Source: Pseudomonadota bacterium
GTDB lineage: Bacteria > Pseudomonadota > Gammaproteobacteria > Burkholderiales > JABEVD01
DNA: 64,000 nt
Assembly: GCA_021806605.1 (NCBI GenBank)
Contig: JAJZQY010000002.1
Span: forward strand, 61,555-125,554
Reading direction: 5' to 3'
Part shown: positions 20,641-29,831 of the stretch, piece after piece
How the letters are laid out: each line of letters begins with the position of its first letter
Numbering within the stretch: position 1 is the first letter of the stretch
Notes under the pieces: generated by a model
What the model saw: only the letters and a program-made list of their open reading frames with translations
Told to the model about the DNA's origin: nothing
The model's database searches: none
Translations under genes and position numbers: made by a program

Positions 20641-21648
20641 TCAGGCCTTGATCAGCTTGTATTTCTTCATGGTCATTCTGACAATGGTGAATGCCGCTCC
20701 GAAAACAATCGCCGTGACGCCGATGTCGAAGAATGAGGTCATGGGCATATGGGCCGAATTGGAGGTGCCTGAAATCCACGTATAGCGCTCCAGCCAAGTC
20801 CCAATCATGATGCTTGCAGCAACAGCCAGGATCGAATAGATGCAGTGCCTGTTGAAGGGAAAAACCAGCATCAGGAACGGAAACACGAACTTCATGGCAA
20901 AGAAAGTCCAGAAGAGCCCTCCGTAATTTCCATACTGCATGTGGAAAATACGCCCTGTTTCGTCAGGCAGATTGCCGTACCAAATGATCAGATATTGGGC
21001 GAAGAAGGTGTAAATCCAGAGAATGGTAAATCCCAACATCATTTGCGCTAAGTAGTTGTATACGTAGTCGCCGATCGGCTTCGAAAGCGCACCCGAGTTG
21101 TTCAGGAAATAAATCAGCGTAACCGTGAATGCGAGGAACATGCCGAAATTACTGACGAAGAAATACATCGCATATATGGAACTTCCCCAGTATGGAGTCA
21201 GCGTCATCTCGTAATCCCAGGCGAACATCGTTCCAAAGAGCACGTAGGCAAATGGAATCAGCAGCGCCACATTACGAAATATGATCTTGCTGTCCGGATC
21301 CTTGTCCGCCTTCGCCTGATATTTTATAAAAATTGCGCCCAGAATGCCGATGATGATAAAAGCGACAATTTCCCTAATCGCGAGGAAGGTAAGATTATTC
21401 CACAACGGCTTCGGTTCGATCGAGGTAACCCATGGAAAAGTAGTCTTGCCCCCCCAGAGCAGTATCAGCAACAGGATAAATGCAAGCGGATAGAGGGAGA
21501 AGAAGGATACGGTTATGAATCTCACATCATAACGCCACTTGGCATTCACCAGGTGCAATAAGGCCGCAAGCGTAATACCGCCAAACGCCAAATAAAAAAC
21601 AATCAGGAAATCCACGGTCAATACAGACCAGCTGGCAAAAGAAACCAT
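20641..21648 (-). CDS. actF: Alternative complex III membrane subunit ActF
   Basis: 335 residues, almost entirely hydrophobic, about ten helices, with conserved charged and aromatic loops (FAWDYEMTLTPYWGSSIYAMYFF, WYGNLPDETGRI, WTFFAMKFVFPF). This is the NrfD-like integral subunit that packs beside ActC in the quinol:cytochrome c/HiPIP oxidoreductase complex. It is shorter than many ActF proteins I recall (around 400 residues). It is the last gene before a strong terminator. The quinone chemistry is assigned mainly to ActC; ActF is thought to help with proton routes. Confidence 0.85.
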   Translation of the reverse strand: MVSFASWSVLTVDFLIVFYLAFGGITLAALLHLVNAKWRYDVRFITVSFFSLYPLAFILLLILLWGGKTTFPWVTSIEPKPLWNNLTFLAIREIVAFIIIGILGAIFIKYQAKADKDPDSKIIFRNVALLIPFAYVLFGTMFAWDYEMTLTPYWGSSIYAMYFFVSNFGMFLAFTVTLIYFLNNSGALSKPIGDYVYNYLAQMMLGFTILWIYTFFAQYLIIWYGNLPDETGRIFHMQYGNYGGLFWTFFAMKFVFPFLMLVFPFNRHCIYSILAVAASIMIGTWLERYTWISGTSNSAHMPMTSFFDIGVTAIVFGAAFTIVRMTMKKYKLIKA

Positions 21649-21663
21649 AATTACATTACCCCT

Positions 21664-22245
21664 TTATTGTTTACCGCCCTTGTCCGTATAGTCATAGTGG
21701 CCTTTGTCAGCACTGTAATGCGTCTTGAGCCAGTTCTGAGAGTATTGCAGCAAACCATGACGGACGAAGTTGACGATATCCCAGCGTTCGTTCGGATACA
21801 GATCATTGGCGTAGGAAGGCATCACCGCCCCTCCGAACGTCATGTAGCCGAAAATGTGTCCTTCGGTCACCTCATGCTGAATGCGATCGGATGTCAGGTC
21901 GAAAGGCTGCAATGTCAACTTCATGCCGACGGGGCCGTCACCCTTGCCTGAATAATTGTGGCAAGGAGTACAAATGACCTCGAACAGTTTCATCCCGTTA
22001 TGGATCGATTCTGGCGTTGCCGCAACCGGGTTCTTGGTTGCGTCGGCCTCGTCCATGTCAACAATCCGCGACGAAGTCTTGGTGCTCGGAATGGGTACGG
22101 AATGTTCCGGGAAAGGCCGAACACCCATCGGGCCATGCTGCGGCTTGATGCTAATCTGATCCATCATGTCGGTAGACCACGGCCAAGCCATGGCAACAGA
22201 TGGAATAAGTGTTGCAATCACCGCGAACCATCGCAACTTTACCAT
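21664..22245 (-). CDS. actE: Alternative complex III monoheme cytochrome ActE
   Basis: 193 residues with an N-terminal signal (VKLRWFAVIATLIPSVAMA) and one heme site in VICTPCHNYSGKGDG. A later methionine in GGAVMPSYAND is the likely sixth ligand. It would take electrons from the pentaheme ActA and pass them to a soluble carrier or oxidase. It starts right at the actD stop with no gap. The N-terminal third has the PFPEHSVPIP segment typical of ActE. Confidence 0.88.
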   Translation of the reverse strand: MVKLRWFAVIATLIPSVAMAWPWSTDMMDQISIKPQHGPMGVRPFPEHSVPIPSTKTSSRIVDMDEADATKNPVAATPESIHNGMKLFEVICTPCHNYSGKGDGPVGMKLTLQPFDLTSDRIQHEVTEGHIFGYMTFGGAVMPSYANDLYPNERWDIVNFVRHGLLQYSQNWLKTHYSADKGHYDYTDKGGKQ

Positions 22246-22770
22246 TTAGTTATCCCCTCCCATGATTTCCAATGGGTTGTGTCTTGTAAACAGATCCTTG
22301 ATGGCCGGCATTATAGCGTCCTCTGCTTTGATGAGAATGCCGATTTGATCTTCGGAAACCCGGGCGTTGTACAGCTTGTTTCTTTTCATCGGCAATTTCG
22401 CACTGATGAAAAAACCGAGCACCGTCATGTACACCCCCCCAAGAATGAAAAATTCATAGGTCAGAACAAAATTTGGCGGGAGCGGGATTACCGGCTTACC
22501 TCCTTTTGGCTGCAACAGGAAGGTTGCTTGCGACGAAGCCACAAACAAGAAACCCAGAAGCGGCACGAACAATGCGCCAAAGAAGGTGAAGATCCTGACA
22601 TACACAGGACGCTTTCCGAGCAACTCCTCAATTTCAGGGTGCTCGATCGGCGATTTTAGCGTCACGTCATCCAATTTGAATCCCTCAAAATTTGAGGATT
22701 TAAGGTCCCGAATTGCCTCGGAGGCCTGATCGAAATCGGAAAACAATGCCAGCATATGCGATTTACTCAT
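22246..22770 (-). CDS. actD: Alternative complex III subunit ActD (DUF3341)
   Basis: 174 residues. A cytosolic ferredoxin-fold-like start (MLALFSDFDQASEAIRDLKSSNFEGF) is followed by two membrane helices (about 76-95 and 110-133) and a short tail. This two-helix DUF3341 architecture is diagnostic of ActD, which stabilises the ActC/ActF membrane core. It overlaps actC by 4 nt. Confidence 0.87.
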   Translation of the reverse strand: MSKSHMLALFSDFDQASEAIRDLKSSNFEGFKLDDVTLKSPIEHPEIEELLGKRPVYVRIFTFFGALFVPLLGFLFVASSQATFLLQPKGGKPVIPLPPNFVLTYEFFILGGVYMTVLGFFISAKLPMKRNKLYNARVSEDQIGILIKAEDAIMPAIKDLFTRHNPLEIMGGDN

Positions 22771-24224
22771 GATGCAAGCCCTCCCTCAACTGCCAAATCT
22801 GGATTAATCGCGGGATCCCGAGCAGTTGCTACGTTGGTACTTTTAAAGAATCTACGCTCATGAAGCATTTCCTTTACCTCATACATTGAAACTGAAGGAA
22901 ATATCTTGCAATACAACATGAAAAGCATGTTGAACCAGCCAAAGCTGCCGGCAACAATTCCCCATTGGACAAAGCTTGGCCATTGATCGTCGTCCCAGGT
23001 CCAGGGATAAATTCCGTGTGCCAAGGTCGGGGAAATAATCATCCAGCGTTCCAGCCACATCCCGAAATTGATGAAGATAGACATGAAAAGCATTACAGGG
23101 ATACTCGCCCTTACTCTTTTGAAGGTGAGTGCGAAAGGAAGCACCGACCCAAGGAAGTTCATCATCCACCACTCGGGGGCAAACGGACCTGTAGCGCGAT
23201 ATATCAAGGCCTGCTTGGCGTACATGTCATTGCCATACCATGTCGTGGCATATTCGATGAGATTCAGGTAAGTCCATACCATTCCCGCTGCAAAAGTCAA
23301 TTTTGCGAGCTTTTCGAGAATCGGCATGGTCATGTATTCCTCGAATCGGAACGTATATCGAAGGACGATGAAGAGTGTGATAATCACGGCCAGCCCTGAA
23401 TATATGGCCCCTGCGACGAAGTAGGGAGGGAAGGACGTGATGTGATAACCGGGTTGCTGTGATGCAGCAAAATCGGTCGAAACGATGGAATGCACAGAAA
23501 CAGCAAGGGGCATCAGAAAGCAGGCCAGAGTCAAATAAGTGACGCGGAAGTTGGCCCATTGCCGATCGGTTCCCATCCAGCCAAGCGACATGAAGGTATA
23601 TAACTTCTTGCGGATTCCAATGGCATTGTCACGGCAAATAGCCAGATCCGGAATCATCCCGATGTAAAGGAACAGGAGCGATGAAGTGAGGTAGGTTCCG
23701 ATCGCGGTTGCGTCCCAGACCAGAGGAGACTGAAAGTTAGGCCATGTCCATCTTTCATTCGGATAGGCCACCACGTAGTAGAACTGCCATATCCTGCCCA
23801 AGTGAACCAAGACGAAGAGCGCAGCAGTCAGCAGTGTGAATGTGGTCATCGCTTCGGAATATCGGTAAATCGGCTTGCGCCAGTCTGCATGCATGATATG
23901 CAGAAGGGCTGAAAGCAGCGTTCCGGAGTGCCCCATTCCAATCCACCAAATGAATGTCGCAATATAAAGCCCCCACACTTGCGGGTTATTCAGGTTGGCG
24001 ACGCCCAGGCCAGTTTGATATTGGTAGACCTCGCAAGAGACGCCAACCAAGAACAAGGCAAAAGATGCAATGAAAATCACCCAGAATATCGGCCTTGGAC
24101 GCTCCAAACTGCGCAGTATGTCCTTATTGATTTTTGCCCATGCGATATCAGCATTTATATCAAGCGGTTTCGGGACAAATCGCTTCTCTACGGCGACTTC
24201 TGTTTCTTCGTATGTATTGACCAT
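22767..24224 (-). CDS. actC: Alternative complex III quinol-oxidising membrane subunit ActC
   Basis: 485 residues, about ten membrane helices, NrfD/PsrC family. It carries the segments HSGTLLSALLHIMHADWRKP, RTFE-like cytosolic loops, and SVHSIVSTDFAASQQPGYH near the quinone pocket, followed by WGIVAGSFGWFNMLFMLYCK. This is the subunit where quinol is oxidised before electrons enter ActB2. Start 67 bp after actB2; its stop overlaps actD (ATGA). Confidence 0.9.
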   Translation of the reverse strand: MVNTYEETEVAVEKRFVPKPLDINADIAWAKINKDILRSLERPRPIFWVIFIASFALFLVGVSCEVYQYQTGLGVANLNNPQVWGLYIATFIWWIGMGHSGTLLSALLHIMHADWRKPIYRYSEAMTTFTLLTAALFVLVHLGRIWQFYYVVAYPNERWTWPNFQSPLVWDATAIGTYLTSSLLFLYIGMIPDLAICRDNAIGIRKKLYTFMSLGWMGTDRQWANFRVTYLTLACFLMPLAVSVHSIVSTDFAASQQPGYHITSFPPYFVAGAIYSGLAVIITLFIVLRYTFRFEEYMTMPILEKLAKLTFAAGMVWTYLNLIEYATTWYGNDMYAKQALIYRATGPFAPEWWMMNFLGSVLPFALTFKRVRASIPVMLFMSIFINFGMWLERWMIISPTLAHGIYPWTWDDDQWPSFVQWGIVAGSFGWFNMLFMLYCKIFPSVSMYEVKEMLHERRFFKSTNVATARDPAINPDLAVEGGLAS

Positions 24225-24291
24225 TACAAAATTCCTTGAAGTAAAAACATTACCTATAAGAGGAACACAAGCAGTTAACGCGAGATCAATC

Positions 24292-25140
24292 CTATGCTTC
24301 CATATCTCTTACTCGCTCCAAGTACATCACTGACGGGAACGGTCTCAAATCTTCCAATATCCTATATCCACGAACCGAGTTGTCCTTTTCCTGCATGTCT
24401 TTGTAAAGATCGACCTGCTGATTCTTCCACATCATTGCAACCTTCGACTTCGGGTCAACTATATTGCCAAAGGTGATCGCGCTTGTCGGGCAAGCCTGGA
24501 CGCAGGCAGGCACGACTTCTCCGTCCCTGACGAGACGATATTCCGTTCTGGCGCGGCTCTTGGCTTCATTCAGTCGCTGAACGCAGAACGTGCACTTTTC
24601 CATGATTCCCTTGGTGCGGACTGTCACATCGGGGTTGAGCTGATCCGGAAGGGGTGCCGGCCAAGCGGTAGAAGGGTAGTTCCAGAAATTGAAGTATCTG
24701 ACCTTGTAAGGGCAGTTTACCGAGCAGTATCGGGAACCGACACACCGGTGATAATTCTGGGAATTCAAGCCGTCGTTGGTATGGCTGGTTGCACCGACAG
24801 GACAAACAGTTTCGCAAGGGGCCTCCTCGCATTGCTGGCACATCATGGGCAGGAAAGATGCGCCTTGCTCAGGAAACTCGCCCATGTTCTCATCCCAGTA
24901 GCGCTCAATCCTGATCCAGTGCATCACATGTCCCTGATTGAAACGCTTCTTGCCAACCACCGGAAGATTGTTTTCTGCATAGCAGGCTGTCGTGCATGCG
25001 TTGCAGCCCGTACAGATGTCAAGGTCCAGCGCCATTGCCCACTTGTACTCGCTGTACTGCCTATTGAGATCGTATTGACCCTGATAGGGACGCTTTTGCC
25101 TGTAGAAAGACCAGTTGTTCAAAAGATTCGTAATCGACAC
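24292..25140 (-). CDS. Alternative complex III Fe-S subunit, B2 half of ActB
   Basis: 282 residues with fifteen cysteines in the four ferredoxin-like groups expected for the ActB2 region: C43/46/49/53 (CTGCNACTTAC), C101/104/109/113, C133/139/143 (CVGSRYCSVNC) and C183/186/213/217. This pattern fits three [4Fe-4S] and one [3Fe-4S] clusters forming the wire from quinol to hemes. In many bacteria this part is fused to the molybdopterin-like B1 domain; here it is a separate gene 2 bp downstream of B1, with no Tat signal of its own, so it probably travels folded with B1. Confidence 0.88.
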   Translation of the reverse strand: MSITNLLNNWSFYRQKRPYQGQYDLNRQYSEYKWAMALDLDICTGCNACTTACYAENNLPVVGKKRFNQGHVMHWIRIERYWDENMGEFPEQGASFLPMMCQQCEEAPCETVCPVGATSHTNDGLNSQNYHRCVGSRYCSVNCPYKVRYFNFWNYPSTAWPAPLPDQLNPDVTVRTKGIMEKCTFCVQRLNEAKSRARTEYRLVRDGEVVPACVQACPTSAITFGNIVDPKSKVAMMWKNQQVDLYKDMQEKDNSVRGYRILEDLRPFPSVMYLERVRDMEA

Positions 25141-25142
25141 TT

Positions 25143-27359
25143 TTAAATCTCCTTGGAAAGCTGAGCGACGTCAGCAGGTAACGTCACAACCAGTTTGCGC
25201 CCCATTTGCGTACTGACGGGACCTTCATCCTTGACAACAATTTCAGATTGACCGGTTCTCTTTACAGATACGCGAGTGCCAAACATGGCAAGCTCTCCCG
25301 TATTCTTTTCAAATACCGGATTCAGTATCTTAAACGGATTGACGCCAACGCCTTTCGCAAACCTTCCCAGCGATTCATGTCCTTGTCCAAGCGGAATCGA
25401 AATTGCATCGGGATGGATGCCTGGGAAAAGGTAGGCCTTCACCTTGATTGTGCCGTTCTGAGAGGAAACTTCCAGATAGTCTCCTTCGTGAATTCCCATG
25501 CTGGCGGCAGTTTTTGGGTGAATTTCAGCCCACGAATCCCAGACTACGGTGGTAAGCGGATCAGGAGATTCCTGCAACCAACCACAGTTTGCGTGTCTGC
25601 CGTCTCTGAAATAATGACGTTCGGATGGAATCAGATAGAACGGAAATTTTGGATCAGGTGAATTTACCGTCGTCGGAAGGTCGAGCATCTCTGTTGAAAA
25701 GTTCTCCGCGATCTGCTGTTGCGGCGCATCGACATGAATCACGCCATGACTCAGGGTGTCGTACCAGAAATGCTCGTCAGTATCCGTATATTTGACTGCG
25801 GGCTTGATGTTGGTGACCGCCGTTTTCAGATAGGAAAAGAAATTGGGCCATGCCTTATATTCGTCCGCACGGCGCTGCTTTACGAGATCAAGCATGATAT
25901 CCCCCATGGAACGGGTATCCGAATAAAGCTTGTCCATGAGCGGCTGCTGCATGGTGATCTCGACACCCTCGGGCTGATACCAGGCGACATGCGAGCCGAA
26001 ATCCTCGACTGCAGTATAAATGGGCAACACGAGATCGCACTCTTCTGCAGTCTCGTCGACCGCATTGACGAAAGCCACCTTGAAAGGCACTTTTCTGAGG
26101 TTATCCCTGAATCCCATAAAACTGGGCGTTGTGAATACTGGATTTGCGCCATAGATAAAGACAGCCTTGTACGTTCCAGCGCCCATTCCATCATTCATTG
26201 CCTTCAAGGATGCGAAGCTTCCTGTTGCAGGCGCGAGTTGCGGGAAAGGTGATTGCGCTTGACCATCAACAGTTTTCCCCACATTGCCGAGTATTCTATT
26301 GAGGATCTGGATCGCTGCCGCATTCTGAACGCCATGAACATGTCCTTCGACGGATGCGCCAGAAATGACGAGACTCGGCGACTTCTCCCAAAGCAACCCC
26401 GCCAAATGGCCAATCAAATCCGAGCGCACGCTCGTAATGCTGCTGACTGTGTCGAGATCGTACTTGCCAACGAGGTTGACGATATCCGCAGGTACGGTTT
26501 TGGAAAAATCGTCGTGCTTGAGAAGCTGATTAGCCACACCCAGCGCAAGCACGCCTTCCGTCCCTGGGATGATCGGGATCCAGCGATCGGCATTTGCGCC
26601 GGTCATGGTCATTTTGGGTTCGATCTGGATAAGCGTTCCGCGCGGTGCCTTCCTGAATTTCGCATATTCCTTCGCAAAATGAACCGGGGATGCGCCGGTT
26701 CCGAGAAAATCACTTCCGAACGAAAGTATAAGCTTCGCCTTGTCGAAATGTAGCCTCGGCATGTCAACGCCGTAAATTTGCTTGTTTGCGGCAAAACTGA
26801 CTGCTGGGGAAAGTGCTTCGTAAACAAAATGGTTTTTGGAACCCAGGCTATCCAGGTAGTTCTGTACCAGCACCTTGAGATGGCCGCTCATGGCGCCAGT
26901 CATGAATGCAAATTCATTGCCGTTTATGCCGCTTTTGGGCCCTGTCTTCTCTTCGAGCAATGCCATCGCTTTATCCCAACTGACAGGCTGGAGGCTATCT
27001 CCTACCCGCATCATCGGCTGAGTCAAGCGATCGGGGTTATACTGAACCTGGACTGCAGCCTGTCCCAGCCCGCAAATTTTTCCACCGCTGATCTTCGACT
27101 CTGGGTTGCCTTCCATCTTGAGCACACGCCCTTCGCGGACGCGCCCCATGACACCGCATGCAGAGCCACATTGAGTGCAGGTTGATGCATAGAAAACACT
27201 GAGACCTGGCACCACAAAATCTTCGGGGTGAACGTTCGGCATAATGATCTCGTCACCTGATCGAATGTCTGTGTTTCCGCATCCCGTGAGCGCAAGGGTG
27301 CTTCCGCCCAGCCCAAGCACCTTCAGAAAATCCCTGCGATTAATGCCACTATCACTCAT
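25143..27359 (-). CDS. Alternative complex III molybdopterin-oxidoreductase-like subunit, B1 half of ActB
   Basis: 738 residues with a Tat signal (INRRDFLKVLGLGGS) that contains a lipobox-like LTGC (Cys27). The body has the fold of molybdopterin enzymes (NPDRLTQPMMR, YGANPVFT, a C-terminal DYLEVSSQNGTIKVKAYLFPG domain). In well-studied complexes the B1 domain lacks cofactors. Here the N-terminus has C61-x2-C64-x3-C68-x27-C96, the pattern that binds [4Fe-4S] in genuine molybdopterin enzymes. Whether it holds a cluster or Mo cofactor is open. It is second in the operon. Confidence 0.85.
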   Translation of the reverse strand: MSDSGINRRDFLKVLGLGGSTLALTGCGNTDIRSGDEIIMPNVHPEDFVVPGLSVFYASTCTQCGSACGVMGRVREGRVLKMEGNPESKISGGKICGLGQAAVQVQYNPDRLTQPMMRVGDSLQPVSWDKAMALLEEKTGPKSGINGNEFAFMTGAMSGHLKVLVQNYLDSLGSKNHFVYEALSPAVSFAANKQIYGVDMPRLHFDKAKLILSFGSDFLGTGASPVHFAKEYAKFRKAPRGTLIQIEPKMTMTGANADRWIPIIPGTEGVLALGVANQLLKHDDFSKTVPADIVNLVGKYDLDTVSSITSVRSDLIGHLAGLLWEKSPSLVISGASVEGHVHGVQNAAAIQILNRILGNVGKTVDGQAQSPFPQLAPATGSFASLKAMNDGMGAGTYKAVFIYGANPVFTTPSFMGFRDNLRKVPFKVAFVNAVDETAEECDLVLPIYTAVEDFGSHVAWYQPEGVEITMQQPLMDKLYSDTRSMGDIMLDLVKQRRADEYKAWPNFFSYLKTAVTNIKPAVKYTDTDEHFWYDTLSHGVIHVDAPQQQIAENFSTEMLDLPTTVNSPDPKFPFYLIPSERHYFRDGRHANCGWLQESPDPLTTVVWDSWAEIHPKTAASMGIHEGDYLEVSSQNGTIKVKAYLFPGIHPDAISIPLGQGHESLGRFAKGVGVNPFKILNPVFEKNTGELAMFGTRVSVKRTGQSEIVVKDEGPVSTQMGRKLVVTLPADVAQLSKEI

Positions 27360-27422
27360 AACTAAATCTTCCCATAGCTAATTTTCGGGTGGAAATACGT
27401 CCGCGATTGATACCGCAAACCC

Positions 27423-28031
27423 TTATTTGTGACACTGCCAGCATTCTCCCGGGCCGTGGCTTGTTTTCATGTTCGTATCGCTTTCCTTGTGGTCCTTCTG
27501 GTGACAGCTGATGCACCAACCCATAGACAGCGCCTTGACGCGCCTGTCGACGGTCATGTTGGCAACGTCGCCATGACAATACCCGCACACCTCGCGCACC
27601 GGCCTGTTTTGCCTGAAATAGAAGCGCTGTATATGGCGTTCGTGGTTGAATCTGACGTAATCCGGAAGGTCATTGACTTTTTTCCAAGGAATGGGCTGCT
27701 TCTTGTCCCAATATTCGAACAGCTTCTTGATTCTGGGCTTGTTCCTGACCGATTCGATGTTTTGATGGCACCCGATGCATTTGTCGATCCTTGGAATCAC
27801 CGACACATATCCCCGCCTTGCACCGGTGTGACAGTACATGCAGTTGATTCCCATGTCGCGCGCATGCCTGTAATGGGGAAACTCGATGGGTTGCTTGACT
27901 ACCGGCCCCAACGCATTATAGCCATCGGGAGTCTGCGACCCGATGGGGCCTCCCTGCACGAAAGGTTCCGCACCAGCAGCAGTTCCAAAAAGGAAAGCAA
28001 AACACAGCGTCGCCAGCAAACGATGGATCAT
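27423..28031 (-). CDS. actA: Alternative complex III pentaheme cytochrome ActA
   Basis: 202 residues from ATG 28031, chosen because it gives a clean Sec signal (MIHRLLATLCFAFLFGTAAGA); the frame is open to 28091. Five heme sites: C64MYCH, C85IGCH, C149GYCH, C173ISCH and C197WQCH, with histidines spaced (FPHYRHARD, FNHERHIQRF) as axial ligands. This is the periplasmic electron exit of the quinol-oxidising complex. It is first in the operon actA-B1-B2-C-D-E-F. Confidence 0.92.
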   Translation of the reverse strand: MIHRLLATLCFAFLFGTAAGAEPFVQGGPIGSQTPDGYNALGPVVKQPIEFPHYRHARDMGINCMYCHTGARRGYVSVIPRIDKCIGCHQNIESVRNKPRIKKLFEYWDKKQPIPWKKVNDLPDYVRFNHERHIQRFYFRQNRPVREVCGYCHGDVANMTVDRRVKALSMGWCISCHQKDHKESDTNMKTSHGPGECWQCHK

Positions 28032-28165
28032 GTTTCCCGTCCTAAGAGTATTAAAGCAAGTCATAAAATGATATCCATTGAATTTGACCATTCGAAATTC
28101 AGCCTACACCGATCACCCCACCCAGCAAGGCATGCAGCCTTACGCCTCACCACCGATAGCAAAAC

Positions 28166-28183
28166 GATAATGATAATGATACT
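28166..28183. promoter_or_regulatory. Fur-like box upstream of the alternative complex III operon
   Basis: The plus strand reads GATAATGATAATGATACT, three consecutive hexamers of the GATAAT type (the last with one mismatch), which is the modular form of a Fur site. It lies 135-152 bp upstream of actA and just downstream of the 45-codon ORF. A second partial match, GATAATAATC, occurs on the complement near 28390. Regulation by Fur or iron is inference. Confidence 0.5.
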
Positions 28184-28227
28184 TAAAAGCGGGCGCTACG
28201 AAATATTCCCCCATCGAGGAAAGCACT

Positions 28228-28365
28228 TTACCTCGCAGCATTGACAACTACTGTTGAAATATTCTGGTATTGCGAAAAAATGGCGGGAAGGAAATGCCGA
28301 CCTGCACAAGACAGGCATCGAATTTCCTGGGCAACATGAACGTTGCTTCTAGACTTGACCTTCAT
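28228..28365 (-). CDS. Small ORF with CxxC, 45 aa, upstream of actA
   Basis: The ORF starts MKVKSRSNVHVAQEIRCLSC, continues AGRHFLPAIFSQYQN and ends in VVVNAAR with TAA. A very strong Shine-Dalgarno (GAGGAGGGAGC directly before ATG 28365) is the main argument that it is translated. It carries one CxxC (residues 17-20), no obvious membrane helix, and is basic at the start. It is 200 bp upstream of actA on the same strand, so it could be a leader peptide or a small metal/redox protein of the operon. No family recognised. Confidence 0.45.
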   Translation of the reverse strand: MKVKSRSNVHVAQEIRCLSCAGRHFLPAIFSQYQNISTVVVNAAR

Positions 28366-28448
28366 GCTCCCTCCTCATTAAACCTACCTTGATTATTATC
28401 GCCGAATAGCCATCGACCCGGCTCTATCAGCATATTTTTCCAAAGTAT

Positions 28449-28463
28449 AACTATGGGATAGTT
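28449..28463. promoter_or_regulatory. Perfect palindrome AACTATGGGATAGTT, candidate operator
   Basis: Six-base perfect arms around GGG in the AT-rich spacer between scpB and the 45-codon ORF. The spacer 28366-28537 shows no further gene. Position fits a regulator site for the act operon; the binding protein is unknown. Confidence 0.3.
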
Positions 28464-28537
28464 TTCGGGTCAAGCGTTAGTTCTCTTAATTTTATCTGTT
28501 TTAGCGATAAGCAGAGTAACTTTAGTTTCCCAAGCTA

Positions 28538-29077
28538 TTAAGTGTCATGTTGCTCGAGTTGAGGCTCTATGTTTTGCAGTGGCGGCAAATCGGATATTGA
28601 TCTCAAATTGAGATCATCCAGGAACCTCGATGTCGTTGCATAAAGCGAAGGCTTGCCGGGCACATCGCGATGCCCGATCACCTCTATCCAGCACCTCGAT
28701 TCGAACATTTTCAGAATCTGTGTGGAAACCGCAACCCCCCGGATTTCCTCGATATCCCCCCTCGTGACAGGCTGTTTGTAGGCGATGATGGCAAGCGTTT
28801 CAAGCGCCGCCCTGGAATAGCGCTGCGGCTTTTTAGGGTCAAGGCGATCGAGAAATTTTTGCATTTCCGGTCTCGTCCTGAAACGCCAGCCGCTTGACAC
28901 CTCGACAAGCTCGAGACCCGATCCCGCCCACTTGCAACGCAGCTCAGAAAGCATATTTTCGATATCACGAGGCGCCAATTCGCCTTCGAACAGCTTGGCC
29001 ATTTCAATAATGGGAATGGCGTCTTCAGTTGTCAGCAACGCGGCTTCGAGAACGATCCCGGCTTCGTCAGAATTCAT
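28538..29077 (-). CDS. scpB: Segregation and condensation protein ScpB
   Basis: 179 residues with two winged-helix units. The conserved block is [29 protein letters not shown] (seen in two pieces), followed by [28 protein letters not shown]. ScpB dimers join ScpA and SMC in the chromosome-organising complex. The start overlaps the end of scpA by 11 nt, as usual for this pair. Confidence 0.94.
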   Translation of the reverse strand: MNSDEAGIVLEAALLTTEDAIPIIEMAKLFEGELAPRDIENMLSELRCKWAGSGLELVEVSSGWRFRTRPEMQKFLDRLDPKKPQRYSRAALETLAIIAYKQPVTRGDIEEIRGVAVSTQILKMFESRCWIEVIGHRDVPGKPSLYATTSRFLDDLNLRSISDLPPLQNIEPQLEQHDT

Positions 29078-29831
29078 TGTTCGCCTTCACATAGATCGTC
29101 CCGAAAACATCAGTCTGAACAATCGAAACCAAACTTTCGCGCGCGAGTTCGAGCAGTGCAAGGAATGTCACGATGAGAATGGCAAGCCCTGCGCCAGCTT
29201 CGAACAATTCGACGAACTCGGCAGCGTTCCGCCCTTGCAGTTTTTTCAGAATTCTCGCCATGTGCTCACGGATGGAGAGTTCCTCGCGTTCCACCTTGTG
29301 CGAATTCATCATTCTCACCCGAGAAGCAACGCTCATCCAGGCCCGCCTCAAGTCTTCAGACTCAACCCCGGGAAACTCCGGAATATCGAGCCAGTCTCTG
29401 GGAACGTGAGGCAGCAGAAAATCTCGTCCAGCCTGTTCCAGAGCATCAAGCGTTATCGCAGCCTGCTTGATTTTCTCGTATTCGAGCAACCGCCTGGCGA
29501 GCTCCGCCCTAGGATCCTCCTCTGCCTCCATTTCTGCGTGCTTGGGGAGCAGCATTCTGGACTTGATTTCGATCAGGAGAGCCGCCATCAGCAGGTATTC
29601 GGCTGCAAGTTCATGGCGCTGCTTCGCGGCATTGATATAGGCCAGATACTGCCGGGTGAGTTCCGCCATGCAAATATCGAGGATGTCGAGATTATGCTTG
29701 CGGATGAGGTAAAGCAGAAGGTCGAGCGGCCCCTCGAAAGTATCCAGAACGATTTCGAGCGCTTCAGGGGGAATATAAAGATCCTGGGGCAATTCCAGGA
29801 TCGCCTCGCCATGGATCCTCGCGACGATCAA
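29067..29831 (-). CDS. scpA: Segregation and condensation protein ScpA (kleisin)
   Basis: 254 residues with the kleisin hallmarks [22 protein letters not shown] and [22 protein letters not shown]. It bridges SMC heads with ScpB. The start is a TTG at 29831 that overlaps the trpS stop (TTGA); no better ATG exists before the conserved [16 protein letters not shown] segment, so a non-ATG start is likely. Confidence 0.93.
   Translation of the reverse strand: MIVARIHGEAILELPQDLYIPPEALEIVLDTFEGPLDLLLYLIRKHNLDILDICMAELTRQYLAYINAAKQRHELAAEYLLMAALLIEIKSRMLLPKHAEMEAEEDPRAELARRLLEYEKIKQAAITLDALEQAGRDFLLPHVPRDWLDIPEFPGVESEDLRRAWMSVASRVRMMNSHKVEREELSIREHMARILKKLQGRNAAEFVELFEAGAGLAILIVTFLALLELARESLVSIVQTDVFGTIYVKANNEF

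Noticed and set aside
28032..28091. Start of actA at 28091 giving 20 more residues
   Set aside because: The extension would put polar residues before the Sec signal; ATG 28031 yields a normal signal peptide.
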